A stretch of 64,000 nucleotides of DNA from Psychrobacillus psychrodurans (GTDB taxonomy: Bacteria > Bacillota > Bacilli > Bacillales_A > Planococcaceae). Under the pieces are notes generated by a model that saw only the letters and a list, made by a program, of their open reading frames with translations, ran no database searches and was not told the DNA's origin. This document shows, piece by piece, positions 62,743-64,000 of the stretch (the first letter of the stretch is position 1; each line of letters starts with the position of its first letter). The DNA lies in contig FOUN01000001.1 in the NCBI GenBank assembly GCA_900114885.1, positions 186,001-250,000 of the forward strand. Direction: 5' to 3'. The translations under genes and the position numbers were made by a program.

Positions 62743-64000
62743 TTATTTCTTTAAATCTTCTTTCGAAAGCTCAGCTAGTTCAAAATAGTAGTCCCCAATT
62801 ACACGTAGGCCTTGGTCAAAGTTTTCTAAATGGAAATGTTCGTTAGGTGCATGGAAATTTTCTGAAGACAAGCCAAAGCCCATTAATACGACTGGAAGTC
62901 CAAGAATTTCGTCAAATGCAGCAACAATTGGAATAGAACCTCCGCCCCGAGTATATGCTGTAGGAACGTTATACACTTTTTCGTAACTGCGTCCAGCCGC
63001 TTGAATAGCAGGGTGGTCAAAAGGAGTGATGAACGGCTTACCTTTATCGAATTCCGTTAATGTAACAGTTACTCCAACAGGTTTGTTCTTTTCAATATGT
63101 GCTTTTAGTTTAGCAACAATTTCGTCTGGATCTTGATCAGGTACTAGTCGACAAGTAATTTTTGCACCTGCTTCACTTGGAAGTACTGTTTTAATACCTT
63201 CACCAGAGAAACCTCCGAAGACACCATTGATCTCTAAAGTAGGGCGTGCCCAGACGCGCTCTAAGTGAGTGTAGCCTTTTTCACCGAATAATTCATCGAC
63301 ACCAACTTCAGCCTTCAATTCGTCTTCATCGAAGCCAAGGGAAGCATAAGCTTCTTTTTCTTCGGTAGATAAAGCACGGACATTGTCATAGAAACCTTCT
63401 ACTTCAATTGTACCTTCAGCATCGCGGAAAGATTCCAAAATAGAAATTAATGCATGAATCGAGTTTTGAACTCCCCCACCATACAGACCTGAATGAAGAT
63501 CACCTTTTGCACCTTTTACATCGATTTGTACACCGCATAGCCCACGCAAACCGTAGCAAACTGCTGGCTGTCCAGGACCCTGCATACCCGTATCCGAAAT
63601 TACGATAACGTCAGCTGCAAGCTTTTCTTTATTATTATTAATATATTCTTCTAGGTTGGGGCTACCAACTTCTTCTTCTCCTTCAATTAAAAACTTAACA
63701 TTTACAGGTAAGGTTTTATTTGTTTGAAGAAGTGCTTCTATAGCTTTTACATGCATAAATACTTGTCCTTTATCATCGCTTGATCCACGAGCATATAGTT
63801 TATTGTCTCGTACTTGGGGCTCAAACGGTTCGCTATCCCAAAGATTCAGGGGATCTACTGGCTGAACATCATAATGTCCATATATAAGCATGGTAGGTTT
63901 ACCTTCAGCGTGTAACCAATCGGCATAGACAACGGGATGGCCGCTAGTTTTATCGACTACCACATTGTCCAAACCTGATTTAGTTAAAGAATCTGCGAGC
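62743..64000 (-). CDS. M20 family dipeptidase, N-terminus beyond the window
   Basis: The frame continues past the TTG at 63972 to the window edge (LADSLTKSGLDNVVVDKT), so the N-terminal part is missing. Metal ligands are visible: YGHYDVQPVD, RGSSDDKGQV (Asp), IEGEEEVGSPN (catalytic Glu), ISDTGM, and late HAPNEHF. A lid domain lies at about residues 200-310. It is a zinc dipeptidase of the CNDP/carnosinase-like type that removes dipeptides in the cytosol. It ends with a strong terminator. Confidence 0.93.
   Translation of the reverse strand, partial: LADSLTKSGLDNVVVDKTSGHPVVYADWLHAEGKPTMLIYGHYDVQPVDPLNLWDSEPFEPQVRDNKLYARGSSDDKGQVFMHVKAIEALLQTNKTLPVNVKFLIEGEEEVGSPNLEEYINNNKEKLAADVIVISDTGMQGPGQPAVCYGLRGLCGVQIDVKGAKGDLHSGLYGGGVQNSIHALISILESFRDAEGTIEVEGFYDNVRALSTEEKEAYASLGFDEDELKAEVGVDELFGEKGYTHLERVWARPTLEINGVFGGFSGEGIKTVLPSEAGAKITCRLVPDQDPDEIVAKLKAHIEKNKPVGVTVTLTEFDKGKPFITPFDHPAIQAAGRSYEKVYNVPTAYTRGGGSIPIVAAFDEILGLPVVLMGFGLSSENFHAPNEHFHLENFDQGLRVIGDYYFELAELSKEDLKK

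Overview
The window is about 64 kb of low-G+C DNA from an endospore-forming member of the Bacillales. One counted 60-base line in the core DNA (from 43321) is 35% G+C. Evidence for this placement is the cotJABC spore-coat operon, a sigma-B promoter, S-box and T-box riboswitches, a Fur box, a CcpA cre site, many TTG and GTG starts behind strong AGGAGG sites, and Bacillus-type genes (YflT, YjzC, PadR/HAAS, DegV, PlsY, heterodimeric ABC exporter). Gene content and intergenic repeats suggest Psychrobacillus or a close relative in the Planococcaceae/Caryophanaceae. The genus is an inference.

Layout. 0-10 kb: an ABC exporter, a decayed M23 peptidase, a sigma-B stress gene, a flavin reductase, a diguanylate cyclase, an orphan response regulator with a BTAD domain, a phosphoesterase, a VTT membrane protein, and a frameshifted MFS transporter behind a T-box leader. 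10-20 kb: an erythromycin-esterase homologue, a PadR/HAAS pair, a PBP4-type carboxypeptidase, a TetR/MMPL exporter pair with palindromic operators, cotJABC and an AEC carrier. 20-34 kb is metabolic. It holds a beta-oxidation operon (SDR, thiolase, acyl-CoA dehydrogenase) interrupted by a four-copy 121-bp hairpin array, an S-box-controlled metI-metC pair, and a probable lysine-degradation operon (aldehyde dehydrogenase, lysine 6-dehydrogenase, glutaryl-CoA-dehydrogenase-like enzyme) with a perfect cre site. 34-48 kb: a secreted beta-propeller protein, a two-part ThrE exporter, a compositionally foreign cassette (about 38.15-40.5 kb), a GGDEF/EAL protein, a DMT transporter and a heterodimeric ABC exporter with one degenerate ATP site. 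48-64 kb: two broken genes (Nudix, histidine phosphatase), a GDPD, a Fur-controlled siderophore ABC operon divergent from a ferredoxin-NADP reductase, an amidase, DegV, PlsY, a nitroreductase and a partial M20 dipeptidase.

The most interesting region is the foreign cassette. A circularly permuted GTPase of the RsgA (ribosome-assembly) family and an APH-type kinase overlap by 20 bases. Upstream lie a 10-codon leader peptide with a good ribosome binding site and two successive intrinsic terminators, and an upstream A-rich segment could pair with either terminator U-tract. This is the layout of an antibiotic-responsive attenuator. I infer that the cassette is an inducible ribosome-protection or drug-modification module. 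It lies between inverted copies of a mosaic intergenic repeat. At least five genes in the window are broken, and three of them have TGA where a glycine GGA is expected.
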